The notes below the pieces were generated by a model that was given only the letters and a program-made list of their open reading frames with translations, was not told where the DNA came from and searched no databases. The translations under genes were made by a program, and so were the position numbers. A stretch of DNA of 64,000 nt from a virus: IMG/VR virus record IMGVR_UViG_3300027659_000014, positions 1-64,000 of that record, one strand, 5' to 3'. Shown in pieces: positions 15,583-23,219 of the stretch. Every line of letters begins with the position of its first letter. Position 1 is the first letter of the stretch.

Positions 15583-16920
15583 TTAATTTGATAATGGTGC
15601 TTTAATTTTTTCGTGTGATCTATAATTACTTAATTGTATATCTTCTTCTAATAAACATTTACAAAAATTGTCATTAGTAAATGAATTAAATATTTTTATT
15701 GCATCTAATAGTCCTATACCACACTCACCTGATTCAGTTGGCCAAAACTCTGTGTTGATGTTTAGGGTTGGTAGTGTATATGGTTCTCTTGTTCGGGTTG
15801 GTACATTCCATTGGTCAATTTCAGAATGTGATAATGTGTTACTGTCTCCACCATTATATATTTGATTAAACATTTCTTGAGTAACCATTTCTCTTCTTTC
15901 ATCTAAATCTAATTCTCTACCAATCTGTTCTTTTGCTTGTTCAACGTGATTCAAATACAAATGTGTATCACCCAAGTTACCAATCAATTCATCAGGAACC
16001 ATATTAACTGACTTGGCAATAATTTCCAATAACAATCCGTAAGACGCAATGTTAAATGGTAAACCTAAGAATGTATCTACTGAACGTTGATTCCACATTA
16101 AAGAGATTGCTCTGGTTGGAATATTAAATTTGTCACATTCTTTATGAACCTCATTATCTAAATCTATACTAACATTACTTTTTATAAAATCAAACAGTTC
16201 ATTTGAATCCAATAAATTAATTTGTTTAGTGTTTTTATACGTGATTCTTTCACTAGCACTCAACTCTCTTGTATAAACTTGAAATCCATAATGACAAGGT
16301 GGAAGAACCATTTGGTCTAATTTACCCACATTCCAAGCATTAACCATTAATCGTCTTGAGTCTGGATTTGTTTTAAGGTCGTTGATTAAGATTGATATTT
16401 GGTCTATAACCTTTTCCCCAACTAATGTATGTAGACCATTGTGTCCTATTGTTACATTTTCACCTGTACCCCAACTTCTCCACTGTTTACCATAAATTTT
16501 TCCAAGGTCACCCCACTTCTTAGCAAACTCATCATCTGTTTTGATTTTGTTGATGAAGTCTTCTTGTGTTTGGTATTTTACTAATTGACCAGCTTGTGAA
16601 GAAATTAAATCAGAGTAGTTTTCTGATTTATAGTCTGGGTTATATATATAATTCTTATAAGCATCACCATCCCAAATATGACAACCATTATCAACAAGGA
16701 ACTTGATGTTTGTATCACCACGTAAGAACCACATTAGTTCTGTAACGATTGATTTCCATGCCATCTTCTTAGTTGTAAGTAATGGAAACCCCTCACTCAT
16801 TTTATGTCTAATCTGTCTACCAAACACTGAAAGAGTACCACCGTTTCTTGTTTCTTTTTTTACACCATTATCAAAGATGTCTTGTAGGAGTGATTGGTAT
16901 TGTTTATCTAGGTTATTCAT
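15583..16920 (-). CDS. thyA: Thymidylate synthase with insertions
   Basis: 445 aa against the usual 260-320. The ThyA core is intact: GRQIRHKMSEGFPLLTTKKM (folate/phosphate region), ELMWFLRGDTNI, the nucleophile Cys209 in VLPPCHYGFQVY, NQRSVDTFLGLPFNIASYG and a C-terminal IKAPLS. It methylates dUMP to dTMP with methylene-tetrahydrofolate. Extra length comes from inserts around residues 92-135, 150-170 and 220-265 and from about 45 residues near 350-400. Spacing of active-site motifs within each block is kept, so it is probably active. The start overlaps the upstream gene by eight bases. Confidence 0.95.
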   Translation of the reverse strand: MNNLDKQYQSLLQDIFDNGVKKETRNGGTLSVFGRQIRHKMSEGFPLLTTKKMAWKSIVTELMWFLRGDTNIKFLVDNGCHIWDGDAYKNYIYNPDYKSENYSDLISSQAGQLVKYQTQEDFINKIKTDDEFAKKWGDLGKIYGKQWRSWGTGENVTIGHNGLHTLVGEKVIDQISILINDLKTNPDSRRLMVNAWNVGKLDQMVLPPCHYGFQVYTRELSASERITYKNTKQINLLDSNELFDFIKSNVSIDLDNEVHKECDKFNIPTRAISLMWNQRSVDTFLGLPFNIASYGLLLEIIAKSVNMVPDELIGNLGDTHLYLNHVEQAKEQIGRELDLDERREMVTQEMFNQIYNGGDSNTLSHSEIDQWNVPTRTREPYTLPTLNINTEFWPTESGECGIGLLDAIKIFNSFTNDNFCKCLLEEDIQLSNYRSHEKIKAPLSN

Positions 16921-17275
16921 TAATAATCTCGTTTAATCGTTTAATTTCTGATATCACATCATCACCCAATTCAATTTTGGACATCATTGTTAAATCCACT
17001 ACTTGAGAATAAAGTAAGTTTATTAGTTGTTGCTGAGCCGCCATTTTTGAGGACATCATTTGTGGAAAGTTTTGTAGTTCTTCTTCTGTCATTGTTTTCT
17101 CTTTTGTTATTGTATATTCATCAATCATCCACTTTATCTTATCAAACTCACTTTGAATGTCATCTTTTAGTCTATTTAATCGAGTATCTGCCGTTATTTT
17201 TTCTTCTCTATCTTTCATTAGTTCTTTACGTTTTTCAGGATGTCTCCACTTACCATAGTTAGACCATTTGTTCAT
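16913..17275 (-). CDS. Helical protein with duplicated C-terminal module
   Basis: 120 aa from MNKWSNYGKW. The frame also allows a start at 17332, but that overlaps the upstream gene by 74 bases. The protein is charged and helical. Its last 35 residues (QVVDLTMMSKIELGDDVISE...) are nearly the same as the first part of the next upstream protein. It overlaps thyA by eight bases, so it may be translationally coupled. Function is unknown. Confidence 0.65.
   Translation of the reverse strand: MNKWSNYGKWRHPEKRKELMKDREEKITADTRLNRLKDDIQSEFDKIKWMIDEYTITKEKTMTEEELQNFPQMMSSKMAAQQQLINLLYSQVVDLTMMSKIELGDDVISEIKRLNEIINE
16919..17006. repeat. 88-base direct repeat, copy 1
   Basis: Aligns without gaps, by eye, to 17448-17535 with about one difference in seven bases. 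It encodes the shared module QVVDLTMMSKIELGDDVISE near the C-terminus of the 16913 gene. Confidence 0.8.
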
Positions 17276-17582
17276 AACTTTCCAATTGATTTTCGTTGAA
17301 GATGTGTAATAGTCCATATTCGTCCATTTCACCTATCACCCGTATTTCACCACCGATTGTTTCAAATACACCTACGATTGTACAAGGAAATTTATAACCT
17401 TTTGGTTTGTGTACCTTATCACCAACCTTAAATTTTGGTTCTGTTTGATTAATAATACCGTTTAGTCGTTTAATCTCAGAGATCACATCATCTCCCAATT
17501 CAATCTTGGACATCATTGTTAGATCCACCACTTGATTCGTAAGGACATTGATTAACTCGTCTTTTGCTTGTTCTCTATTCAT
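17259..17582 (-). CDS. Protein with duplicated helical module and small beta domain
   Basis: 107 aa. Residues about 8-40 carry the same QVVDLTMMSKIELGDDVISE module as the downstream neighbour. The following FKVGDKVHKPKGYKFPCTIV segment looks like a small SH3/KOW-like barrel of the type found in phage modulator proteins. Function is unknown. The gene starts 6 bases after the stop of the secreted-protein gene. Confidence 0.65.
   Translation of the reverse strand: MNREQAKDELINVLTNQVVDLTMMSKIELGDDVISEIKRLNGIINQTEPKFKVGDKVHKPKGYKFPCTIVGVFETIGGEIRVIGEMDEYGLLHIFNENQLESYEQMV
17448..17535. repeat. 88-base direct repeat, copy 2
   Basis: Partner of 16919-17006, in the same orientation. It encodes the module near the N-terminus of the 17259 gene. 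The module therefore sits at opposite ends of two adjacent proteins. Confidence 0.8.
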
Positions 17583-17588
17583 AATTTT

Positions 17589-18038
17589 TTATTTACCAAT
17601 AATAAATTTAAGTGCTGATGAGCTTCCAGCCATATTAAAGGTAAAAACTTCAGATGAACAAGTTATATCGTTTACCCTAATTTTTAATACACTACATAGT
17701 TTAAAGTCATTAAGTATATTACTTTCCATTAGATTACTAACGATCCATATAATTTTTTTATCTTCAGAAACTACCATAGGTTCAGAATATTTTACATAGG
17801 AACCGTTAACTAAAAAAGACAAGTCTACCGTGGGGTTTTCATCACACGTATATCCACCCTGCAGATAAAAAAATATTGATCCATCTACATTTTCTAACTT
17901 TAAAACTGATTTATTATTTTCAACAGTATAACATATTCGATAAGGGTCATCAAATCCATTATTAACATTTTTGTTTATCCATTGTGCATTAACATTTAAA
18001 GTTAACATTAACGCAATACTAATCATTAATTTTTTCAT
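17589..18038 (-). CDS. Secreted protein of unknown function
   Basis: 149 aa. A signal peptide MKKLMISIALMLTLNVNAQ has the typical AQ cleavage context. The mature part is strand-rich (ENVDGSIFFYLQGGY, KIIWIVSNLM) with four cysteines, suggesting a disulphide-stabilised periplasmic beta protein. No family was recognised. A phage-encoded secreted protein could modify the host envelope during infection. Confidence 0.62.
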   Translation of the reverse strand: MKKLMISIALMLTLNVNAQWINKNVNNGFDDPYRICYTVENNKSVLKLENVDGSIFFYLQGGYTCDENPTVDLSFLVNGSYVKYSEPMVVSEDKKIIWIVSNLMESNILNDFKLCSVLKIRVNDITCSSEVFTFNMAGSSSALKFIIGK

Positions 18039-18050
18039 ATTTATTATTTA

Positions 18051-18284
18051 TTATTTATTATTTATTTTTAATGAATCAAGAAACTCGTTGAGTTCCACTT
18101 TAGATGGTGGTCTTCCATCAATATCACAACAAGTATTGTAATAATTTCTAATTTTGTCAATTACTTCTCCCATTTCAATCTCTTTAAGTCCGTCTATTAA
18201 GGTGTTGTCCCATAATTTTATTTCGTCGTCATCCATAAAAAAATATCCATCCGAACCTATGTAAGGTGTTGTGTTTTCACTCAT
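18051..18284 (-). CDS. Small acidic unknown protein
   Basis: 77 aa: IGSDGYFFMDDDEIKLWDN, then a helical EMGEVIDKIRNYYNT and KVELNEFLDSLKI. No motif is assignable. It is tightly packed between the secreted-protein gene and the 111-aa membrane protein. Confidence 0.55.
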   Translation of the reverse strand: MSENTTPYIGSDGYFFMDDDEIKLWDNTLIDGLKEIEMGEVIDKIRNYYNTCCDIDGRPPSKVELNEFLDSLKINNK

Positions 18285-18326
18285 AATATTTTTTTTTCAT
18301 TTTTTATGTTTTTAGTAATTTATTTA

Positions 18327-18662
18327 TTATTTGATACCATCTTCTAATTCTTTCTCTGCAAGAACACTACCTAAAAATTGGTTTTCATTTTCTAAGAAAA
18401 TAATATATTCTTTCAACGCCTTATTTCTATCCCTTTGAGATTGAATTTTTTTTAATTGTTTTCCTATTTGAACCTTTATGGAGTCTTCAGGTAATGATAA
18501 CCATAGAGTATCTACATGGGGATTTTTTTTAAGACTGTCGATTATTCTTTCTTTATCTTTTATTAATCTACTAAATTTGGTATTTGCTCTATTATTGATA
18601 ATGGCAGCAAATAGTCCAGTAAAAATTAATGTGATAATAATGATGATTGAAATTTTTTTCAT
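18327..18662 (-). CDS. Single-span membrane protein with coiled coil
   Basis: 111 aa. An N-terminal membrane anchor KISIIIIITLIFTGLFAAII is followed by a charged helical domain with heptad-like stretches (RLIKDKERIIDSLKK; QLKKIQSQRDRNKALKEYI). This topology (N-in anchor, periplasmic coiled coil) is that of inner-membrane spanins (Rz-like). No lipoprotein partner is nested or adjacent, so the spanin reading is tentative. Confidence 0.55.
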   Translation of the reverse strand: MKKISIIIIITLIFTGLFAAIINNRANTKFSRLIKDKERIIDSLKKNPHVDTLWLSLPEDSIKVQIGKQLKKIQSQRDRNKALKEYIIFLENENQFLGSVLAEKELEDGIK

Positions 18663-18702
18663 AATTTATTTTATTTATATATTTTTAATATAATTATTTT
18701 TT

Positions 18703-18727
18703 ATTGTAATGTCAACTCCATTACAAT
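18703..18727. other. Perfect inverted repeat
   Basis: ATTGTAATG and CATTACAAT form a 9-bp perfect stem around TCAACTC in a 122-base gap. No T-run follows on either strand, so it is not a clear terminator. A 22-codon minus-strand ORF (MWVNTYKSGFSSKHIVMELT plus two) ends across it. It may be an operator or the remnant of a gene. Confidence 0.45.
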
Positions 18728-18784
18728 ATGTTTACTACTAAATCCTGATTTATACGTATTAACCCACATATACTTGATTTTTTT

Positions 18785-19033
18785 TTAATCGTTTAAATCT
18801 AAACTATAACCATTAAGTATTTCTCTTATTTCGTCACGTATTTTTTGTACAATATCCACCTCTTCTTCACTTGATTCTTTTGATTTATCAAGTAAACTTG
18901 TACCATATTTTGTGGTTCCTCGAAGTAATTGATCTAAATCCCACATAGCTATTTTCCATTTATATCCATCTAATGCGGTTCTTGCATCATTTTTTTCTTC
19001 TTCAGAGTCAAACTCTAATATTATTTTTCCCAT
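18785..19033 (-). CDS. Conserved small phage-type protein
   Basis: 82 aa. MGKIILEFDSEEEKNDARTA and WKIAMWDLDQLLRGTTKYG resemble a small protein often seen in Bacteroidetes and other phages; I know no function. The C-terminal half is acidic and helical. It is part of the dense early-type cluster 18.8-21.1 kb. Confidence 0.65.
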   Translation of the reverse strand: MGKIILEFDSEEEKNDARTALDGYKWKIAMWDLDQLLRGTTKYGTSLLDKSKESSEEEVDIVQKIRDEIREILNGYSLDLND

Positions 19034-19035
19034 TT

Positions 19036-19209
19036 TTATTGTTGTTTAAAATCTAATTCTCTTTTATAAAAATAGGGACAAAACCACTTTGGTTCATCAC
19101 ATTCAAGTTTAACCATCTTGCCTCCATAGCATCCTACTTCTATTACAGTAGCTATTCCTGAAAGATTAGTCTTAACTCTATCTCCTACTTTTAATTCACT
19201 AAATGTCAT
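19036..19209 (-). CDS. Small KOW/SH3-like protein
   Basis: 57 aa: MTFSELKVGDRVKTNLSG, then IATVIEVGCYGGKMVKLEC and WFCPYFYKREL. The LKVGDRV start, alternating strands and size suggest a small SH3-like barrel. ATG codons stand in tandem at 19212 and 19209. It overlaps the stop of the 79-aa gene by about 11 bases and ends two bases before the next start, so it belongs to the same operon. Confidence 0.6.
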   Translation of the reverse strand: MTFSELKVGDRVKTNLSGIATVIEVGCYGGKMVKLECDEPKWFCPYFYKRELDFKQQ

Positions 19210-19438
19210 CATCTTCTTCCCTATATGTTAAAAATTCATTATATCTTTCTTCCATATGTTTCTTATCTCTATACTTACCACAAGCTAAGTCATCTGCTAT
19301 ATCATATCCAAAATCTATTATCTGCTCCTTCTCCATCTCTTTAGCTTTCTCAAATAATCCTTCAAAAATTACCTCCTGCTCATATGTTAGTCCTAAATTT
19401 ATATGTGTTACTAACCATTCTACTGCTGTCTGTTTCAT
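19199..19438 (-). CDS. Conserved small phage protein
   Basis: 79 aa. MKQTAVEWLVTHINLG and FEKAKEMEKEQIIDFGYDIA follow the TAVEWL...AKEMEK pattern of small proteins recurrent in phages of Bacteroidetes. Function is unknown. Its start overlaps the stop of the next upstream gene by four bases (ATGA). Confidence 0.7.
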   Translation of the reverse strand: MKQTAVEWLVTHINLGLTYEQEVIFEGLFEKAKEMEKEQIIDFGYDIADDLACGKYRDKKHMEERYNEFLTYREEDDDI

Positions 19439-19812
19439 AATCCATTTTGTATCATTGTTAATACTTCTAATTTCTGCTCATCTGTTAATCTAACAGGTAA
19501 CTCATACTCCACTTTATTATCCAACCTACATTGTTCTACCTCTTCCCATAATGACTTGACATCATAACAAATAGGTTTTCCGTCATTAGTAGTTGCTTGG
19601 TCAATTGTTCCAAGAGGGTCTCTCTCCCATAGATACCAATTAATCCAATCTGCTCCATCCTTACCATAGTACACCTCTAATAAAATGTTTATCACTGAGA
19701 TATAATTATCTGAGAAATTAATAGTGTCTATATCTAATACATACAATGCATGTTCCTTGTCTGATTGCTTCCTAAGTCTATTTAGGATTTCTGTAAATAC
19801 TTCTAGTTTCAT
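19435..19812 (-). CDS. Small unknown protein of the early cluster
   Basis: 125 aa, mixed alpha/beta: LEVFTEILNRLRKQSDKEHA, an aromatic YYGKDGADWINWYLWERDP, then a charged C-terminus ending in LTMIQNGL. No motif is assignable. It lies one base from the upstream gene and overlaps the downstream one by four. Confidence 0.62.
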   Translation of the reverse strand: MKLEVFTEILNRLRKQSDKEHALYVLDIDTINFSDNYISVINILLEVYYGKDGADWINWYLWERDPLGTIDQATTNDGKPICYDVKSLWEEVEQCRLDNKVEYELPVRLTDEQKLEVLTMIQNGL

Positions 19813-19813
19813 A

Positions 19814-20167
19814 TTATTTTTTTAGTTTCCATAACTCGTAATTACTATTTTTTGTCTTAAATTTAATATAGTCATCTTGATCCTCAACAATTTCTGTTAT
19901 TGGAGTTGTTTGCCATGTAAAAAATTGGCTAAATGGTGACATAAGTAGTGAACGACCAACATCTGGTTTATCATGTTTTGATTTAAACCTACCTTCCTCA
20001 TTAAATTCCAACCACATTACTTCTTTAGATTGGTTAGTTAATCCATCATGTTCACGAATCATTTTCCAATTGAATTCGTTTTCAATTACTCCCTGATCAA
20101 CAGCAATCTTTAAAACATTATCTTCCGTTAATGTCATTGGTATTTTAGTTTGTTTAATCTTGCTCAT
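19814..20167 (-). CDS. Small unknown protein of the early cluster
   Basis: 117 aa, mixed charge, with SKIKQTKIPMTLTEDNVLK at the N-terminus and RSLLMSPFSQFFTWQTTPIT in the middle. It appears to be strand-rich at the C-terminus (YIKFKTKNSNYELWKLKK). No family was recognised. It overlaps the 103-aa gene by 14 bases. Confidence 0.6.
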   Translation of the reverse strand: MSKIKQTKIPMTLTEDNVLKIAVDQGVIENEFNWKMIREHDGLTNQSKEVMWLEFNEEGRFKSKHDKPDVGRSLLMSPFSQFFTWQTTPITEIVEDQDDYIKFKTKNSNYELWKLKK

Positions 20168-20465
20168 TTTTAATTATATTATATGTAAAATCACTAAATT
20201 TTAAACCCCATTGTAGTGAGATCCACATCATTTCTTTTTCAGCACTTTTTGCGTTCATTCGTAGGTTTTTTATTAGGTATTTTTTACCCCATAACTTCCA
20301 TTGATCGTTTTGTTCTGTAGTCATAGTCCATTCCTGAAACCAATTGTCTTTACGATCTTTAATGTCCTCAAAGGTTACCGTATGACCCGCAATTTCAAAC
20401 ATCTTGTTAACTAAATCAATGATTACCTGTACTTTTTTTTCTTGTTTACTTAATCTTTTATTCAT
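20154..20465 (-). CDS. Small unknown protein of the early cluster
   Basis: 103 aa, Trp-rich and basic: NWFQEWTMTTEQNDQWKLWG, then KYLIKNLRMNAKSAEKEMMW. The shape suggests a compact helical protein of a conserved phage family without known function. It lies six bases downstream of the 203-aa gene. Confidence 0.62.
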   Translation of the reverse strand: MNKRLSKQEKKVQVIIDLVNKMFEIAGHTVTFEDIKDRKDNWFQEWTMTTEQNDQWKLWGKKYLIKNLRMNAKSAEKEMMWISLQWGLKFSDFTYNIIKNEQD

Positions 20466-20470
20466 TTTAT

Positions 20471-21082
20471 TTAATCTTGATTGTTTTCTAATTCATTTAA
20501 TTGTTTTTCTAATCTTTCGATGCTACCCCAAATAATTCTAGCGGTTGGATCTATCGATTTAATCTGTTCAACTAATTCGTTTTGTCTGCCTCTGCTGTAA
20601 AATCCAAGTTCAATATCATTAGCCAAGTTTTGGATGTGTTCTGGTGCGTGAATAGAAATACGGAGGTCATAAGATTCCCATTTAGTTTTCCAATCAACGA
20701 AAGCGATTCCCTTAGTTAATTTCCTAAGTAAATTATGTAGAGTCCAATTACGAACTCTAACAATTGATCGGTCACTACCAAATACATGTAAGAACCGTAG
20801 AAACCATCTTTGGCACCATTTTGGTTTTGCTTCATAGTCCATTGCCAACACCAGTGGATAAAGAGCTTTGTAGTAGACGCTGTCTTCTTTATAGAAAGTT
20901 ATTCCAAGATATCCCCACTTTTCTAGTTTCTTTGGAAAAAAGATATACCGTAAGTCATCCAAGTTGATGTTACGAGTGTGTATAATACCTTTTTTACGTC
21001 CTCTCCAAAATATCAGACTTTGTGCAAAAGATTTTACCTTTGTTGCTATAGACCGATTGTCTTTGTAATCAAATTTACTCAT
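20471..21082 (-). CDS. Conserved phage protein of unknown function
   Basis: 203 aa. DNRSIATKVKSFAQSLIFWR and KWCQRWFLRFLHVFGSDRSI are basic and Trp-rich. The C-terminal third ends in a charged helix (SIERLEKQLNELENNQD). It seems to be the first gene of the early cluster 18.8-21.1 kb: a TACATTTG element lies 18 bases upstream. Confidence 0.65.
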   Translation of the reverse strand: MSKFDYKDNRSIATKVKSFAQSLIFWRGRKKGIIHTRNINLDDLRYIFFPKKLEKWGYLGITFYKEDSVYYKALYPLVLAMDYEAKPKWCQRWFLRFLHVFGSDRSIVRVRNWTLHNLLRKLTKGIAFVDWKTKWESYDLRISIHAPEHIQNLANDIELGFYSRGRQNELVEQIKSIDPTARIIWGSIERLEKQLNELENNQD

Positions 21083-21100
21083 AATTCTTATTTTATTTTA

Positions 21101-21108
21101 CAAATGTA
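21101..21108 (-). promoter_or_regulatory. Host-type -7 element TACATTTG
   Basis: Fits TAnnTTTG, 18 bases before the ATG at 21082. It probably drives the run of overlapping genes down to 18785. Confidence 0.55.
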
Positions 21109-21137
21109 CAAAAAAATTTTTACTTTACCAAATTTAA

Positions 21138-21839
21138 TCATAACCATTTTATTTCATTTGTTATTGAATCCCATTCAATGTTAAGAGGTAAGTTAGTGTA
21201 ATTATATCTCTCATCTAATACTGAAGCATTAATAAAGTGTGTGTGTCCATTATAATAATATCCTGAACTTCCATGTATGTGTCCAAATACATGAATCTTT
21301 GGTTTGATTTCATCTACTCGATGACGTAACATTTCACAACCTAATCTTACACTTTGTCCTCCTGGAATATCTAAATGTCCAAATGGTGGTCCGTGTGTAA
21401 TCAGTATGTCCGTATCGTCAGGTATATCATCCCACTTTGCTTTCATTACTTCTCCATTTCGAGGTAAATTAAAAGCCCAATTAAAGAACTCTGGTTGCCA
21501 AGGTGACCCATAGATCTTTAAACTACGATCTTCATCCATATCATAAAGACCAAACATCTCATCTTGAAGATAAATTAGATTTGTATAATCTTTGATGGTT
21601 AATAAACTCCAAGTAGGTTCATTTTCTAAAATACGGTCGTGATTTCCTGCAATAAAAATTTTCTTATCGTATCCTTTTATTGTACTAAACCAATCAAGGA
21701 ATTCAATTACCTCTATTTTACTATATCCACCGTTCATAAAATCTCCAGCATGTATTAGTATATCACCACCTGGTAAATCATTTTCACAATACCGGTGTTT
21801 GGTATGTGTATCACTAATAAATGTTATTGTTTTTTTCAT
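21138..21839 (-). CDS. Calcineurin-like metallophosphoesterase
   Basis: 233 aa, the complete motif set: D10-T-H12 (FISDTHTKH), GDF in ILIHAGDFMNGG, GNHD in IFIAGNHDRIL, THGPPFGHLD and FGHIHG. These are the metal ligands and catalytic His of the superfamily, which hydrolyses phosphodi- or monoesters using two metals. Within the superfamily it resembles small cytoplasmic YfcE/UDG-type phosphodiesterases rather than SbcD. The natural substrate is unknown. A TATATTTG element lies four bases before the ATG, implying a near-leaderless mRNA. Confidence 0.9.
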   Translation of the reverse strand: MKKTITFISDTHTKHRYCENDLPGGDILIHAGDFMNGGYSKIEVIEFLDWFSTIKGYDKKIFIAGNHDRILENEPTWSLLTIKDYTNLIYLQDEMFGLYDMDEDRSLKIYGSPWQPEFFNWAFNLPRNGEVMKAKWDDIPDDTDILITHGPPFGHLDIPGGQSVRLGCEMLRHRVDEIKPKIHVFGHIHGSSGYYYNGHTHFINASVLDERYNYTNLPLNIEWDSITNEIKWL

Positions 21840-21843
21840 GTTA

Positions 21844-21851
21844 CAAATATA
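21844..21851 (-). promoter_or_regulatory. Host-type -7 element TATATTTG
   Basis: Ends four bases before the ATG at 21839, so the transcript should start at or next to the start codon. Confidence 0.55.
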
Positions 21852-21908
21852 AGAAAAATAATTTAAAATTTAAAATAAAAGTACAAGAGTTTTTAACGGA
21901 TTATTTTA

Positions 21909-22289
21909 TTATTTAATTATTTCTTTTTTTCCTATGATGGAACCTTGTAACACTACCTTATCTATTCTTGAATCAATGTATGATTTTGTTTGATCAATTT
22001 CTCTATGAATTTCATTTTCTATCTTGTGATGAAAATCATCCACATTTCTAACTTGATTCATTATTGTTTGTTCAACCATATTAATATCACGATGGGTAGA
22101 TTCAAGTAATTGTTCAGTATGTCTTCTTTCGTGATCAATTGATTGATATACTTCGTCAATCATTTTTTTAATTGTTATTGTTTGTTTTTCTAATTTGTTT
22201 ATCTTAACCATACCTAAAACTAAAGCAATTAATAATAATATTGCTGCAATCGTAAGCATACCTAAAACATATGATGTTATTTCTACCAT
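21909..22289 (-). CDS. Single-span membrane protein with coiled coil
   Basis: 126 aa. The N-terminal anchor SYVLGMLTIAAILLLIALVL is followed by a long polar helix (MIDEVYQSIDHERRHTEQLL; MVEQTIMNQVRNVDDFHHK). There is no signal peptidase site and no domain beyond the coiled coil. It could be a membrane-tethered scaffold or spanin-like protein; the evidence does not decide. Confidence 0.6.
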   Translation of the reverse strand: MVEITSYVLGMLTIAAILLLIALVLGMVKINKLEKQTITIKKMIDEVYQSIDHERRHTEQLLESTHRDINMVEQTIMNQVRNVDDFHHKIENEIHREIDQTKSYIDSRIDKVVLQGSIIGKKEIIK

Positions 22290-22336
22290 GTTTTTTAAAT
22301 TTTATTTATTTTTATGTCAAAGAACTCTTGTACTGT

Positions 22337-22366
22337 ATCTATGTAGAATTTTAAATCTACATAGAT
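22337..22366. other. Perfect 11-bp inverted repeat
   Basis: ATCTATGTAGA and TCTACATAGAT flank eight bases (ATTTTAAA) between the genes at 21909 and 22372. On the minus strand it is preceded, not followed, by a T-rich stretch, so it is an imperfect terminator for the 22372 gene and equally a possible operator for 21909. Confidence 0.5.
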
Positions 22367-22371
22367 TTTAA

Positions 22372-22680
22372 TTATTTAATTATTTCTAATTCTATTCTAT
22401 ATTTTTTAATCTTTTCTCTAGTTTTTTGGTACTCATCTTGATCAGTAGCCTTGTGACCATTTAGAACTGCTCTTGTTATTATTAATTCATTTTTTAAAAT
22501 AAAAGATAGTTTTTCTTGATTGGTTAATTCATAAGGGACAACTTCCGTCCTAATGAACTCTCTAATCATTCCTCTAATATTATCAATGTGATCTTTTGGA
22601 TTTTGTTTTGCCCCGTGTACCATAACAGATGTTTGGTATATTGTTCTACTTAAATCTAATATTTTTTTATCAAAACCCAT
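22372..22680 (-). CDS. Small helical unknown protein
   Basis: 102 aa: KKILDLSRTIYQTSVMVHG, DHIDNIRGMIREFIRTEVV and a charged C-terminal helix EYQKTREKIKKYRIELEII. It is all-helical by eye, without a known family. It lies 13 bases after the 70-aa gene and forms part of the 23.1-22.4 kb transcript. Confidence 0.6.
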   Translation of the reverse strand: MGFDKKILDLSRTIYQTSVMVHGAKQNPKDHIDNIRGMIREFIRTEVVPYELTNQEKLSFILKNELIITRAVLNGHKATDQDEYQKTREKIKKYRIELEIIK

Positions 22681-22693
22681 TTAATTTTTTTGT

Positions 22694-22906
22694 TTAAAGG
22701 ATTTCTTTTCTTTTTTTGTTTAAATAAACCTCAAGTGGATTAATAATATTATATTGATATTCTCTCAAATACTCCACAATATTTTTGTTTTTTAATTGAT
22801 TATCAAAATTATTAATTAATTTATTTGCCGTAATTATTTGTTCTTGAGTTTTACAAGAATTAATAACTTTTTTAATCCATGTCTCTATTTCTGTGTAATT
22901 TTTCAT
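22694..22906 (-). CDS. Small helical unknown protein
   Basis: 70 aa, Asn/Lys/Ile-rich, helical: EIETWIKKVINSCKTQEQI and LREYQYNIINPLEVYLNKK. No family was recognised. It begins five bases after the lipoprotein gene. Confidence 0.55.
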   Translation of the reverse strand: MKNYTEIETWIKKVINSCKTQEQIITANKLINNFDNQLKNKNIVEYLREYQYNIINPLEVYLNKKRKEIL

Positions 22907-22911
22907 TTTTT

Positions 22912-23139
22912 TTATTGATTATCAATTAATACATAAGGGGGATTAATTCTTACCTCAGACCCATCACTATTAAAGTAATACGCCGTATCCCCATCAAAAC
23001 TAATGGTATCTGTATACCAAATAGCAGGATGAGGACCTTTATTGGTAATAACATCACCTTTTATTTTATATCTATATTTGTTTTGGTTACACGAGAATAT
23101 TATAAGTCCGAGTAAAACAATAAGAATTAATTTTTTCAT
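22912..23139 (-). CDS. Small lipoprotein
   Basis: 75 aa. MKKLILIVLLGLIIFSC is a lipoprotein signal with the lipid-modified Cys17. The mature 58 residues are strand-rich with WYTDTISFDGDTAYYFNSDG. Lipoprotein export by a phage suggests superinfection exclusion or a role in lysis; neither is shown. A TATATTTG element lies 22 bases upstream. Confidence 0.65.
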   Translation of the reverse strand: MKKLILIVLLGLIIFSCNQNKYRYKIKGDVITNKGPHPAIWYTDTISFDGDTAYYFNSDGSEVRINPPYVLIDNQ

Positions 23140-23161
23140 AATTTAGTTAATATGTATAAAA

Positions 23162-23169
23162 CAAATATA
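23162..23169 (-). promoter_or_regulatory. Host-type -7 element TATATTTG
   Basis: Fits TAnnTTTG, 22 bases before the ATG at 23139. Confidence 0.5.
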
Positions 23170-23219
23170 ATTATTTTTTTTTAATAAATCAAATTTTTAG
23201 TAAAATTTCTTTTACCATT

